64,000 bases of DNA, taken from CAG-177 sp003514385 (GTDB taxonomy: Bacteria > Bacillota > Clostridia > Oscillospirales > Acutalibacteraceae). Position 1 is the stretch's first letter. Every line of letters begins with the position of its first letter. The stretch covers positions 248,001 through 312,000 of the forward strand of contig JBPPLN010000002.1 in the NCBI GenBank assembly GCA_051920445.1. The letters are read 5' to 3'. The notes beneath the pieces are model-generated. The model made no database searches. It saw only the letters and a list, made by a program, of their open reading frames with translations, and was not told the DNA's origin. The position numbers and the translations under genes are program-made. Shown piece by piece: positions 44,938-53,063 of the stretch.

Positions 44938-45575
44938 CAGTTCGGCATGAGATAGTGATGTGTTGATAAGTTGGAGGGCGCGGGTGTGGGTATCGGATAT
45001 AGACAGTCGTATCAATATTGCGAATTATCACAACGATGTAAGAACAGATATCATCCGCCCACGGAGTTTGCACAATTTTATTGATAAGCACCTTGTAGGG
45101 TGCGGCGACTCGACGCACCGCTGCCGCGACAGCGGCACTGGATCTTTGCAAAAACTTATTTTACGGATCATAGGCAGAACTTCGTTCGCCTGCTTTAAAA
45201 ATCTATAATAGTGGCAAGTGACTAAAGGATTGCTTTACTTGCATCATCTCCAAAAAACACCGTGACGCTCACGTATCAAAGGGTCGTCGAGGTCGCCGAC
45301 CCCTACAAGCCGCTCAACGAGGCCTCGAAATACATAACTCGCGCCTCCCAGTCGGCGGCGCTTCGGTGATGTTGCCCGCCTTTTCCAGATAGATTTCGGA
45401 TACTGCGGCGCGGCTATTGAAAGCTTGATTATAAAGACCGGTTGGGTCGCTTGCTTTTACCTTGCTACAGCTAAAGTGATAAGCCCCCGATTTGCATCCC
45501 GTTTGTCACCGCCAAGAGACAAAGTCGGCGCAAATGCCGCCAATTACAAGGCTTTTGAAATTTACTGTCCGTTTT
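44938..45575. other. Gene-poor gap with degenerate repeated sequence
   Basis: No intact gene. Two related 29-base segments in opposite orientation (45091-45119 and 45282-45310) share TCGAG, GTCGCCG and CCCTACAAG, with roughly 25 of 30 matching positions allowing gaps. Between 45311 and 45530 the minus strand has a start-less protein-like frame containing KVKASDPTGLYNQAF and AAVSEIYLEKAG. It resembles the remains of a dispersed repeat or decayed gene, not a functional unit. Unusually GC-rich and AT-rich pieces alternate. Confidence 0.4.
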
Positions 45576-45584
45576 TTGACACAC
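45567..45584. promoter_or_regulatory. Shared motif, copy over the SWIM-gene -35 box
   Basis: GTCCGTTTTTTGACACAC, overlapping the TTGACA of the promoter at 45576. A protein binding here would be expected to block transcription. Companion of 43832-43849. Confidence 0.45.
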
Positions 45585-45604
45585 CTGCCGTGATAGAATA
45601 GAAT
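45576..45604 (+). promoter_or_regulatory. Promoter of the SWIM zinc-finger gene
   Basis: TTGACA, 17-base spacer, TAGAAT; 27 bases before the ATG at 45632. Strong -35, good -10. Confidence 0.75.
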
Positions 45605-45631
45605 CAGAAAATAAGGAACGGAGAGATACAT

Positions 45632-46462
45632 ATGAAATTCAAGATAGGTTTTACCGCTGAGAAAGAGACAGAGAAGAAAGCTCCCGAGACCGAGACAAAA
45701 GCTCCCGAAGGGGCTCCCGCGAGGGAATCGCTCGCAAGGGTCTATTTCCCGCAACGCGGCTTCGACTGCACATATTACAACAATCTTTTCGACCTGCATG
45801 TCGGCGACCTCGTCTATGTTGACGGCAAGCTCGAGGGCAAGCGCGGCAAGGTCATCGATGTGTCATACACATTCAAGATAAAGCTGTCCGACTACAAAAG
45901 AGTAATCGCAAAAATCGACACGGATATCTACGGCGAGTTCTGCTATGTCGGCGACGAATTGTTCTCTTTTGACAAAAATACCGTGCCATTTGGGAAGATA
46001 CTCCCCTACTTCAAAGCTCCCGCCAAGCCAGACGAGGAATACGCGAGCGCGAAGGAAAACAAGTTCTATAGCCTCGACGATCTCGAGGGCATGGGAGCAT
46101 ACGAGCACACGATAATGGTAGGCAAATCCGACTTCAACTGCGGCGAGGTCCTGTATCTCAGCGTTGAAGACGGCAAGGGGCACGCGATTGTCGGCACAAA
46201 CGAGCTGCACGAAGTTGAATTTGACTACAAGAACGGCATGATTGCAAACATCACCTGCGACTGCTGGGCGTGCGGCATATGCAAGCACGGTGTGGCGGCT
46301 GTTTTCGCGCTGAAATCGGCACTCGAAAAAATCGAGAAGCATTTCCCGAAAAAATTTGAAACAAGCGGATATTTTTCCGTTATGTCAAAGAACACGTTTA
46401 TGAATATCATCGCCTCGCTCGGTGACGACAGCGTCGGGAACTTTGTTATAAAGAAGAACTAA
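45632..46462 (+). CDS. SWIM zinc-finger protein of unknown function
   Basis: 276 residues. A charged, low-complexity N-terminal arm (residues 8-30, KETEKKAPETETKAPEGAP) is followed by a beta-barrel-like domain (ARVYFPQRGFDCTYYNNLFD, then VGDLVYVDGKLEGKRGKVID) reminiscent of KOW/SH3-type nucleic-acid-binding modules. A middle region comes next, then a SWIM motif near residues 209-220: CDCWACGICKH, the CxC...CxH zinc ligands. SWIM domains bind DNA or proteins in prokaryotic helicases and other nucleic-acid enzymes. It lies between the WYL regulator and cas3, same strand, with its own promoter carrying a motif shared with the WYL leader. A link to CRISPR function is inference. Good GGAGAG site. 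Confidence 0.75.
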   Translation: MKFKIGFTAEKETEKKAPETETKAPEGAPARESLARVYFPQRGFDCTYYNNLFDLHVGDLVYVDGKLEGKRGKVIDVSYTFKIKLSDYKRVIAKIDTDIYGEFCYVGDELFSFDKNTVPFGKILPYFKAPAKPDEEYASAKENKFYSLDDLEGMGAYEHTIMVGKSDFNCGEVLYLSVEDGKGHAIVGTNELHEVEFDYKNGMIANITCDCWACGICKHGVAAVFALKSALEKIEKHFPKKFETSGYFSVMSKNTFMNIIASLGDDSVGNFVIKKN

Positions 46463-46516
46463 GTCTTTTGCTTTTACATCACTTTCGACAAAAATCGCAT
46501 CGTTTTTGCAGTTAAG

Positions 46517-46545
46517 TTGACAATTTTCTCTATAAAATGTATGGT
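46517..46545 (+). promoter_or_regulatory. Promoter of the cas operon
   Basis: TTGACA, 17-base spacer, TATGGT, 29 bases ahead of the cas3 ATG. Just upstream, CAAAAA and TTTTTG arms (46489-46508 region) form an imperfect inverted repeat, loosely resembling the A/T-tract repeats upstream of the WYL gene. Confidence 0.65.
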
Positions 46546-46574
46546 GAAACAAACAAAATACGGGGAGTGAGACA

Positions 46575-48974
46575 ATGGAGCCTATAGCTCACCTGCGGCT
46601 CGTGGAAAAATCCGAACCGCCGGAATATGACGAACAAACACTAAAAGCACACAACGAGAACAGCGGGAAATATGCCGCAGAGGCGCTCCGATGTATCAGG
46701 TTAGACAAAGTCGGAAGCTTTTGCGGAAATATTCACGACTTAGGCAAGGCGACAAAAAAGTTCTTCGACTACATACAGCCCGACAACACGCTTAGGCGTG
46801 GCGAAGTTAACCACACATTTGCGGCGGTCAGATATATTTTTGAGATGTCCGACGGCGTTGACAACGAGGTGCGCGAGCTTCTCGCCTATGCGGTCGGCGC
46901 GCATCACGGGCAGTTTGACGCGGTGAATGACGACCACAAAAACGGCTTTGAACACAGGCTGACAAAAGACGGCATCGACTATGACGAAGCGAAAAAGAAC
47001 TTCAACGAATACTGCTTCTCAGATGCCGAACTGAAATCGCAGTTCAACGAAGCCGCAGAACAGCTTACTAAAATTATTGCGGGCATAAGAGAGCACAATC
47101 CGAAGAGAAGCGCGCGACAAGCTGAAGAATATGAATTTCAGATAAGCCTGCTGGCTCGGCTTCTGCTCTCGGCAGTTATCGAGGGCGACAGGCGCGACAC
47201 GGCGGAATTCATGGAAAACATGGAGTTTCCACAAGTTGAAGCGGATTGGGATGAGTGTCTCGGGCACATTGAAGAAAAGCTCGGCAAATTTTCAAACACA
47301 AGACCGATAGACGGGGCGAGAAAGCAGATATCCGACATCTGCCGCGCCGCCGCAGAAGAAGAGCCAGGCATATTCAGGCTCAATGTCCCAACCGGTGCAG
47401 GCAAGACTCTCTCGGGGCTGAGATTCGCCGTGGATCACGCAAAAACACATCGGAAGAAACGAATCATATTCACTTCTCCCCTGCTGAGTATCCTCGACCA
47501 GAACGCAAAGATAATAAGAGAATTCATCGGAGACGACAACATCATAACGGAGCACCATTCAAACGTCGCTCTCGACGAGGACAACGCGGACGAGCTCAAA
47601 CGCGCCCAGTTATTAACGGAAAACTGGTCGTCGCCGGTGATAATAACCACCCTCGTTCAGCTGCTCGACACCCTGTTTGCGGGAAAGACCTCATGCATAC
47701 GCAGAATGCACGCACTGTGCGACAGCGTGATAGTCATAGACGAGGTTCAGACCGTGCCAAACGAAATGCTGTCGCTTTTTAACACGGCGGTAAACTTTCT
47801 TTCGGAGGTCTGCGGCGCGACTATAGTCTTGTGCTCGGCGACTCAACCGTGCCTCGAACAGACAGCGCACCCGATGACAGAAAATATAAAAGATATTGTG
47901 CCGTTTGACGAGGAGCTGTGGCGAGTGTTCAGGCGCACGCAGATAATCGACAAGGGCGGCATGCGGCTTGACGCAATCCCCGCATTTATCGCAGAACAGC
48001 TTGACAGAACGGACAGTCTGCTTGTCATATGCAATCTCAAAAAGCAAGCGGCGTATCTGTTCACTGAGATGAAATTGGAAAACACCGTGATTTTTCATCT
48101 TTCCGCCGGAATGTGCATGGCGCACAGAATGACGGTCATATCCGAGATAAACAGCGCGCTTGAAAAAAGGCGCACAGATCCAGACGCGCCGAAAGTGGTT
48201 TGCATCTCGACGCAGGTCATAGAAGCGGGCGTTGATGTATCTTTCGGCTGCGTGATAAGGCTCTGCGCTGGACTCGACAGCGTGATACAGGCGGCGGGCA
48301 GATGCAACCGCAACGGCGAGCTTAACGGAACCGCAGATGTGTTCATAATAAACTGCCGCGGCGAAGATCTCGGCATGCTCAGAAGCATAAAGGACGGCAA
48401 GATGGCGTGCATGTCCCTGCTGTCCGACTACAAATATCATCCCGAGAAGTACCCGTCTGGGCTTACATCCGACGAGGCGGTATACGCCTACTACAAGAAG
48501 CTCTATATTCAATCCGACATCGGCGCGCAGGATATGCCGATAAAAATCGACGGTTCGCCGTTCACTCTCTTTGATCTTCTTTCTCTCGACAGGACATTCG
48601 CGAACGCGCCTTATTTAAAAGCAAACGGCGAAAAATACGCGCTGACTCAGGCATTCAAGACCGCCGGGAGCAGGTTCACTGTCTTCGGCAGCCGCACGAC
48701 CGATGTTATCGTGCCATACGGCGAGGGAAAAGAGATAATCGTCGAACTCGGCTCAAAACGAGCTGAAGAGGACATAAAGTATCTCAAAAAGCTCATCAAA
48801 AAAGCGCGGGCATACACCGTCTCGCTCTATGAAAATCAGCGCAGAGCCCTTGCGGACAGCGGTGCGCTCCACCCCATAGCAGACGGCATCGCGCTCGCGT
48901 TGAGCGAGGAATTCTACAATGAAGATTTCGGGCTCAATCTTGACGGCGAAAGCCGCGAAGCAATCACATTATAA
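46575..48974 (+). CDS. cas3: CRISPR-associated nuclease-helicase Cas3 (HD-DExD/H), subtype I-C
   Basis: Recruited to Cascade-bound target DNA, nicks and degrades it 3'-5'. 799 residues. HD nuclease domain: H26 in KAHNENSG, H54-D55 in CGNIHDLGK, and H110-H111 in AVGAHHGQFD. Superfamily-2 helicase: Walker A VPTGAGKT (271-278), DEVQ box (389-392), SAT motif (421-423), VISTQVIEAGVDV-type region and QAAGRCNRNGE (motif VI). HD and helicase are fused, as is standard in I-C. All catalytic motifs look intact. First gene of the operon; GGGGAGTGAG precedes the ATG. Followed by cas5c after 24 bases. Confidence 0.96.
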   Translation: MEPIAHLRLVEKSEPPEYDEQTLKAHNENSGKYAAEALRCIRLDKVGSFCGNIHDLGKATKKFFDYIQPDNTLRRGEVNHTFAAVRYIFEMSDGVDNEVRELLAYAVGAHHGQFDAVNDDHKNGFEHRLTKDGIDYDEAKKNFNEYCFSDAELKSQFNEAAEQLTKIIAGIREHNPKRSARQAEEYEFQISLLARLLLSAVIEGDRRDTAEFMENMEFPQVEADWDECLGHIEEKLGKFSNTRPIDGARKQISDICRAAAEEEPGIFRLNVPTGAGKTLSGLRFAVDHAKTHRKKRIIFTSPLLSILDQNAKIIREFIGDDNIITEHHSNVALDEDNADELKRAQLLTENWSSPVIITTLVQLLDTLFAGKTSCIRRMHALCDSVIVIDEVQTVPNEMLSLFNTAVNFLSEVCGATIVLCSATQPCLEQTAHPMTENIKDIVPFDEELWRVFRRTQIIDKGGMRLDAIPAFIAEQLDRTDSLLVICNLKKQAAYLFTEMKLENTVIFHLSAGMCMAHRMTVISEINSALEKRRTDPDAPKVVCISTQVIEAGVDVSFGCVIRLCAGLDSVIQAAGRCNRNGELNGTADVFIINCRGEDLGMLRSIKDGKMACMSLLSDYKYHPEKYPSGLTSDEAVYAYYKKLYIQSDIGAQDMPIKIDGSPFTLFDLLSLDRTFANAPYLKANGEKYALTQAFKTAGSRFTVFGSRTTDVIVPYGEGKEIIVELGSKRAEEDIKYLKKLIKKARAYTVSLYENQRRALADSGALHPIADGIALALSEEFYNEDFGLNLDGESREAITL

Positions 48975-48998
48975 ATAAACACAGGAGGTGTGCAGCAT

Positions 48999-49727
48999 AT
49001 GGAACATCCGAATATAGTGACATTTGAAGTATTCGGAGACTACGCGCTTTTCTCCGACCCGGTAATGCGCGTCGGCGGAGAAAAGGCAAGCTATCAAATC
49101 CCGACATACGAAGCTCTCAAAGGTATTCTCCACTCGATCTACTGGAAGCCCACTATTGTCTGGTATATCGACAAGGTCAGAGTGATGAACTCCATCCAGA
49201 CTGAGGTCAAGGGCATCCGACCGATAAAATACAACGGCGGGAACGACCTCTCGTTCTACACCTATCTCAAGGACTGCCGTTATCAGGTGCAGGCACATTT
49301 TGAGTGGAACGAGAACCGCCCGGAGCTCATCGGCGACCGCAACGAGAACAAGCATCACAACATAGCAAAGCGCATGATTGAAAAAGGCGGGCGCAGGGAT
49401 ATTTTCCTCGGCGCACGCGAATGTCAGGGCTATGTTGAGCCATGCGAATTCGGGAGCGGCAAAGGCGCATACGATGAGACGCCCGAGCTCGCATTCGGGC
49501 TGATGTACCACGGGATAACCTACGCGGACGAAGCATATTCGGACGAGACAAAAAACCGAATGACCGTCCGATTCTGGTACCCGACGATGAAAAAGGGCGT
49601 TATCACATTCCCCCGACCCGAGGAGTGCACGATAACAAAGACGGTGCGCGAAAACATGGCGATAAAGCCGTTCGGCGAAGACCTCAGCAATTTCATCGGG
49701 CTCAGAGAATTCGGGGAGGTGGAATAA
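48999..49727 (+). CDS. cas5c: Cas5c (Cas5d), crRNA-processing endoribonuclease
   Basis: In subtype I-C, Cas5 replaces Cas6: it cuts the repeat hairpin and stays on the 5' handle as part of Cascade. 242 residues. N terminus IVTFEVFGDYALFSDPVMRV is the family opening; ILHSIYWKPTIVWYIDKVRV and RENKHHNIAKRMIEKGG-like text (NENKHHN) carry the tyrosine and lysine/histidine candidates of the active site; FLGARECQGYVEP follows. A GTG nine bases upstream overlaps the AGGAGGTG, so the ATG at 48999 is used. One base separates its stop from cas8c. Confidence 0.95.
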   Translation: MEHPNIVTFEVFGDYALFSDPVMRVGGEKASYQIPTYEALKGILHSIYWKPTIVWYIDKVRVMNSIQTEVKGIRPIKYNGGNDLSFYTYLKDCRYQVQAHFEWNENRPELIGDRNENKHHNIAKRMIEKGGRRDIFLGARECQGYVEPCEFGSGKGAYDETPELAFGLMYHGITYADEAYSDETKNRMTVRFWYPTMKKGVITFPRPEECTITKTVRENMAIKPFGEDLSNFIGLREFGEVE

Positions 49728-51527
49728 ATGAGCATATGGCAAAGAGCCGTTGAGACATATGACTGTCACAGCGACCAGGCGGGAAAGCAATCTACAAAAT
49801 ACCCCGTTGCACTGACTCCGATAGCCCATGTCATCCAGAACGCGCAGATAGAAATAATTCTCGATGAGCACGGCGAATTTGTACAGGCAGAGTCCGTCCC
49901 TAAAGACGACAGCAAAACTATTATCCCGGCAACAGAAGCGTCCGCAGGAAGAACTTCTTCCGCCTGCGCTCATCCGCTGAGCGACCAGCTTTTCTATATC
50001 GCGCCATACGGCGGAAACAAATATGAAATGTATCTGAACCAGCTCAGATCATGGGCCGAATCCGAATTCAGCCATCCTAAAGTGCGCGCGATACTCGCCT
50101 ATGTCGAGAGCGGAACTATAGTTGACGACCTCGCCGACGAAAAGTTAATAGAGCTTGACGAGAGCGGCAAGCCGCTGAGCAAATATGACAAATATATGAT
50201 TCGTTGGCGCGTTATGAACACAGGCGACAATGATGCGTGTTATAAAGACACAAGCCTTTTCGATGCATTCATCGGACACTACAGTTCACTGCAGAATGAA
50301 GCTCCGAAAAAACTCTGCATGATATCGGGCAAAGATGAGCGCATAACCGAAAGTCATCCGAAAGGAACTGTTGCATCGGCATACGGCGCAAAGCTCATAT
50401 CGGCAAACGACAGCTCAAATTTCACCTACAGAGGGCGTTTTACCGACTCACAGCAGGCGGCTACCATCGGATACGAGACCTCTCAAAAAGCGCACAACGC
50501 TCTCGCTTGGGTTGCGGCGAATCAAGGTATTATGATAGGCGAAAGAACCTTTGTCTGTTGGAATCCAAGGGGAGATGCTTCTCTGTTCAAAGATTCCGGA
50601 ACACTGACTCCCAGCTACAGCGACGAAGAGGAGAAAAAAGATTTTCCGGCTACTCCGACCGACTACAAAGCCGACCTGAAAAAGGCGCTGAGCGGATGGC
50701 AGGACAAGCTTCCGGCGGAGGACGACATTGTTATAGCGTCGTTCGACGCCGCCACGACAGGTAGGCTCTCCATAACATACTACAACGAGCTGAAAGGTTC
50801 GGATTTCCTGAACCGTCTCGCATTCTGGAAAGAGCAATGCTACTGGTCAAGCGGAAAGTTCGGCTATCAGTCCCCATCGATATGGGAAATAGTCAAATGC
50901 GCCTTCGGCACGGAGCAGAACGGGAAGCTCAGCGTTGACGACCGGGTAATGTGTGAACAGGCGCAGAGGCTGCTCCACAGCGTTATCGACCAAGCGCCTA
51001 TACCACAGGACATCGTCCGCGCGCTGATGCACAGAGCGTCGATGCCGCTCGCCTACGACACAAAATCAAACCGCATAAAAATTCTCTATAACGCTTGTGC
51101 GGTTATATATGCATACAGGACCGTTACTAAAAAGGAGGAATGGGAAATGGCCCTTGAAAAAGACAAAAAAGACAGAAGCTATCAGTTCGGGCGTCTGCTC
51201 GCGGTCATGGAAAAGGTCGAGCGCGACACCTATGACAGAGACGAGAAGAGAGAGCCGAACGCAATAAGGATGCAGTCGGTATTCTGCGAGAGGCCCATGT
51301 ACGCTGCCCGCATAATCCGCGACAGCCTCAATCCGTATTTTGCAAAGCTCTCGCCCGGAATGAGAATATACTACAACAACCTCATCGGCGAGATTTTCGG
51401 TCATCTGAGCGAATTCGATGAGAAAAGCCTCAACCGCCAGCTTGAGGACAGTTACCTTTTAGGCTATTACCTGCAGCGCAGTGAACTCTACACAAAGAAA
51501 GAAAGCAACAACGAGGAGGAAAATTAA
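49728..51527 (+). CDS. cas8c: Cas8c (Csd1), Cascade large subunit
   Basis: Large subunit that recognises the PAM and recruits Cas3; in I-C an internal start can also supply the small subunit. 599 residues. Family landmarks: LTPIAHVIQNAQIEIILDEH near the N terminus, KKLCMISGKDERITESHPKG near residue 200 and GAKLISANDSSNFTYRGRF; then the ATTGRLSITYYNEL segment in the second half. Several in-frame methionines lie in the last third, including an ATG at 51147 near GGAGG, which might give a small-subunit product (not shown here). GGGGAGGTG precedes the main ATG. Confidence 0.94.
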   Translation: MSIWQRAVETYDCHSDQAGKQSTKYPVALTPIAHVIQNAQIEIILDEHGEFVQAESVPKDDSKTIIPATEASAGRTSSACAHPLSDQLFYIAPYGGNKYEMYLNQLRSWAESEFSHPKVRAILAYVESGTIVDDLADEKLIELDESGKPLSKYDKYMIRWRVMNTGDNDACYKDTSLFDAFIGHYSSLQNEAPKKLCMISGKDERITESHPKGTVASAYGAKLISANDSSNFTYRGRFTDSQQAATIGYETSQKAHNALAWVAANQGIMIGERTFVCWNPRGDASLFKDSGTLTPSYSDEEEKKDFPATPTDYKADLKKALSGWQDKLPAEDDIVIASFDAATTGRLSITYYNELKGSDFLNRLAFWKEQCYWSSGKFGYQSPSIWEIVKCAFGTEQNGKLSVDDRVMCEQAQRLLHSVIDQAPIPQDIVRALMHRASMPLAYDTKSNRIKILYNACAVIYAYRTVTKKEEWEMALEKDKKDRSYQFGRLLAVMEKVERDTYDRDEKREPNAIRMQSVFCERPMYAARIIRDSLNPYFAKLSPGMRIYYNNLIGEIFGHLSEFDEKSLNRQLEDSYLLGYYLQRSELYTKKESNNEEEN

Positions 51528-51528
51528 A

Positions 51529-52389
51529 ATGGCAACTCTTAACAACAAAATCGATTTCGTAGTTCTTGTATCCGCAAACCAGGCAAATGTAAACGGCGAT
51601 CCGCTCAACGGTAACCGCCCGCGCACCGATTACTCCGGCTACGGCGAGATGTCCGATGTCTGCATCAAGCGTAAAATACGCAACAGAATGCAGGATCTCG
51701 GCAATAATATATTCGTCCAGTCCGCCGACCGCAGCGATGACGGCTGCAAGAGCCTGAGCGAGCGCGCGTCAAGCAACATAAAGACGAAAGATATAAATGA
51801 ATACGCAAAAGAGGCCTGCGAAAAGTGGCTCGATGTCCGTTCATTCGGTCAGGTGTTCGCTTTCAAATCCAAGGACAGCAGCGGTGTATCGGTCGGTGTG
51901 CGCGGTCCGGTCAGCATACATCAGGGAGTAAGCGTATCGCCGATAGAGGTTCGCTCCATTCAAATAACCAAGAGTGTCAACGGCGAACCCGTCAAGGACG
52001 GCAAGGACGCTTCGGCGCGTTCCTCCGACACAATGGGTCAGAAGCATTTCGTCCAGTTCGGTCTCTACGAGATAAAAGGCTCGATAAATGTTCAGCTTGC
52101 AGAGAAGACCGGATTCTCCGAAGAGGATGCGGATATTATAAAAGAGTGCCTGCGCACGCTTTTCCTCAACGACGCTTCTTCGGCGCGCCCCGAGGGTTCG
52201 ATGGAAGTCCTGCGCGTCTATTGGTGGAAGCACAACTGCAAGGACGGTCAGTATTCGAGCAGCAAGGTACACCGCAGTGTCCATGTCGAATTGAAGCCCG
52301 ATGTCAACATCCCCTCGAGCGCGGATGACTATATTATATCTGTAGATGAGCTTCCCGGGCTCGAACCCGAGATTATCGAGGGAGTATAA
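51529..52389 (+). CDS. cas7c: Cas7c (Csd2), Cascade backbone subunit
   Basis: Forms the helical filament on the crRNA spacer. 286 residues. MATLNNKIDFVVLVSANQAN then GDPLNGNRPRTDYSGYGEMS is the Csd2 signature; VRGPVSIHQGVSVSPIEVRS and MGQKHFVQFGLYEIKG follow the family pattern. The frame is open further upstream, but ATG 51529 sits just after the cas8c stop with GAGGAGG in the cas8c tail. Its stop overlaps the cas4 start (TAATG). Confidence 0.96.
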   Translation: MATLNNKIDFVVLVSANQANVNGDPLNGNRPRTDYSGYGEMSDVCIKRKIRNRMQDLGNNIFVQSADRSDDGCKSLSERASSNIKTKDINEYAKEACEKWLDVRSFGQVFAFKSKDSSGVSVGVRGPVSIHQGVSVSPIEVRSIQITKSVNGEPVKDGKDASARSSDTMGQKHFVQFGLYEIKGSINVQLAEKTGFSEEDADIIKECLRTLFLNDASSARPEGSMEVLRVYWWKHNCKDGQYSSSKVHRSVHVELKPDVNIPSSADDYIISVDELPGLEPEIIEGV

Positions 52390-53063
52390 TGACATACAGG
52401 GAGTGTGACTTTCTGCAAATAAGCGGAATACAACACTTTATGTTTTGCCGCAGGCAATGGGCTCTCATTCACATTGAGGGACTCTGGGCAGAAAATCTGC
52501 GCACTGTAAACGGTGAAATATTCCACGAACGGACGCACGACCCGTCGCTCAGCGAAAAACGCGGCGATATGATAACAGTCCGGGCTCTGCGGGTATTCTC
52601 GTCAGAGCTCGGAATAAGCGGAGAATGCGATGTTGTCGAGTTCAGACGCGATGACGAAAACGGCACGAAACTGCGCGGGCGCGATGGCAGATGGATACCG
52701 ACGCCGATCGAATACAAAAGCGGATCTTCTAAAGTGGGCGATGCCGACAGGCTTCAGCTGTGCGCGCAGGCAATGTGCCTCGAAGAGATGCTCGGAGTCG
52801 AGATTGAACTCGGATATATGTTCTACGGTGAGACGCATCGGCGCGAAAAAGTTTATATAAACGCCGAACTGCGCCAAGCGGTGGAAGATGCGGTCAGCGA
52901 GATGCACAGCTACATGAACCGCGGCTACACGCCCAAAGTCAAGACCGGCAAATTTTGCAACGCCTGTTCACTCAAAGAGCTCTGTCTCCCTGCCCTGTGC
53001 AAGAACAAAAGCGCGGCGGAATATATAAACTCCGCTATCGGCGAGGACGGTGACTTCGATTGA
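52389..53063 (+). CDS. cas4: Cas4 nuclease (RecB-like, Fe-S cluster)
   Basis: Trims prespacers and selects PAM-bearing ends during spacer capture. 224 residues. Cluster-binding cysteines C20 (FMFCRRQW) and C190, C193, C199 (GKFCNACSLKELCLPALC). RecB-type catalytic residues: H46 (NGEIFHER), D81 (GECDVVEF), E108 and K110 (IEYKSG). Start codon overlaps the cas7 stop by one base; end overlaps the cas1 TTG. Intact. Confidence 0.95.
   Translation: MTYRECDFLQISGIQHFMFCRRQWALIHIEGLWAENLRTVNGEIFHERTHDPSLSEKRGDMITVRALRVFSSELGISGECDVVEFRRDDENGTKLRGRDGRWIPTPIEYKSGSSKVGDADRLQLCAQAMCLEEMLGVEIELGYMFYGETHRREKVYINAELRQAVEDAVSEMHSYMNRGYTPKVKTGKFCNACSLKELCLPALCKNKSAAEYINSAIGEDGDFD

Noticed and set aside
44960..45208. 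82-codon frame after the WYL terminator
   Set aside because: Lies in a repeat-like decayed area, contains the inverted 29-base segment, and has no supported start.
46485..46510. Third full copy of the WYL/SWIM motif ahead of cas3
   Set aside because: Only short A/T-tract similarity (CGTTTTTG) is present, which is too weak to count as a copy, so cas regulation by the same site is left as a hypothesis.
44938..46574. Toxin-antitoxin, anti-CRISPR or mobile-element genes around the cas locus
   Set aside because: Looked for small paired frames, transposase motifs and integrase motifs on both strands. None was convincing.
48969..49973. 334-codon minus-strand frame opposite cas5c
   Set aside because: cas5c and cas8c are certain on the plus strand. 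The frame contains no recognisable domain.
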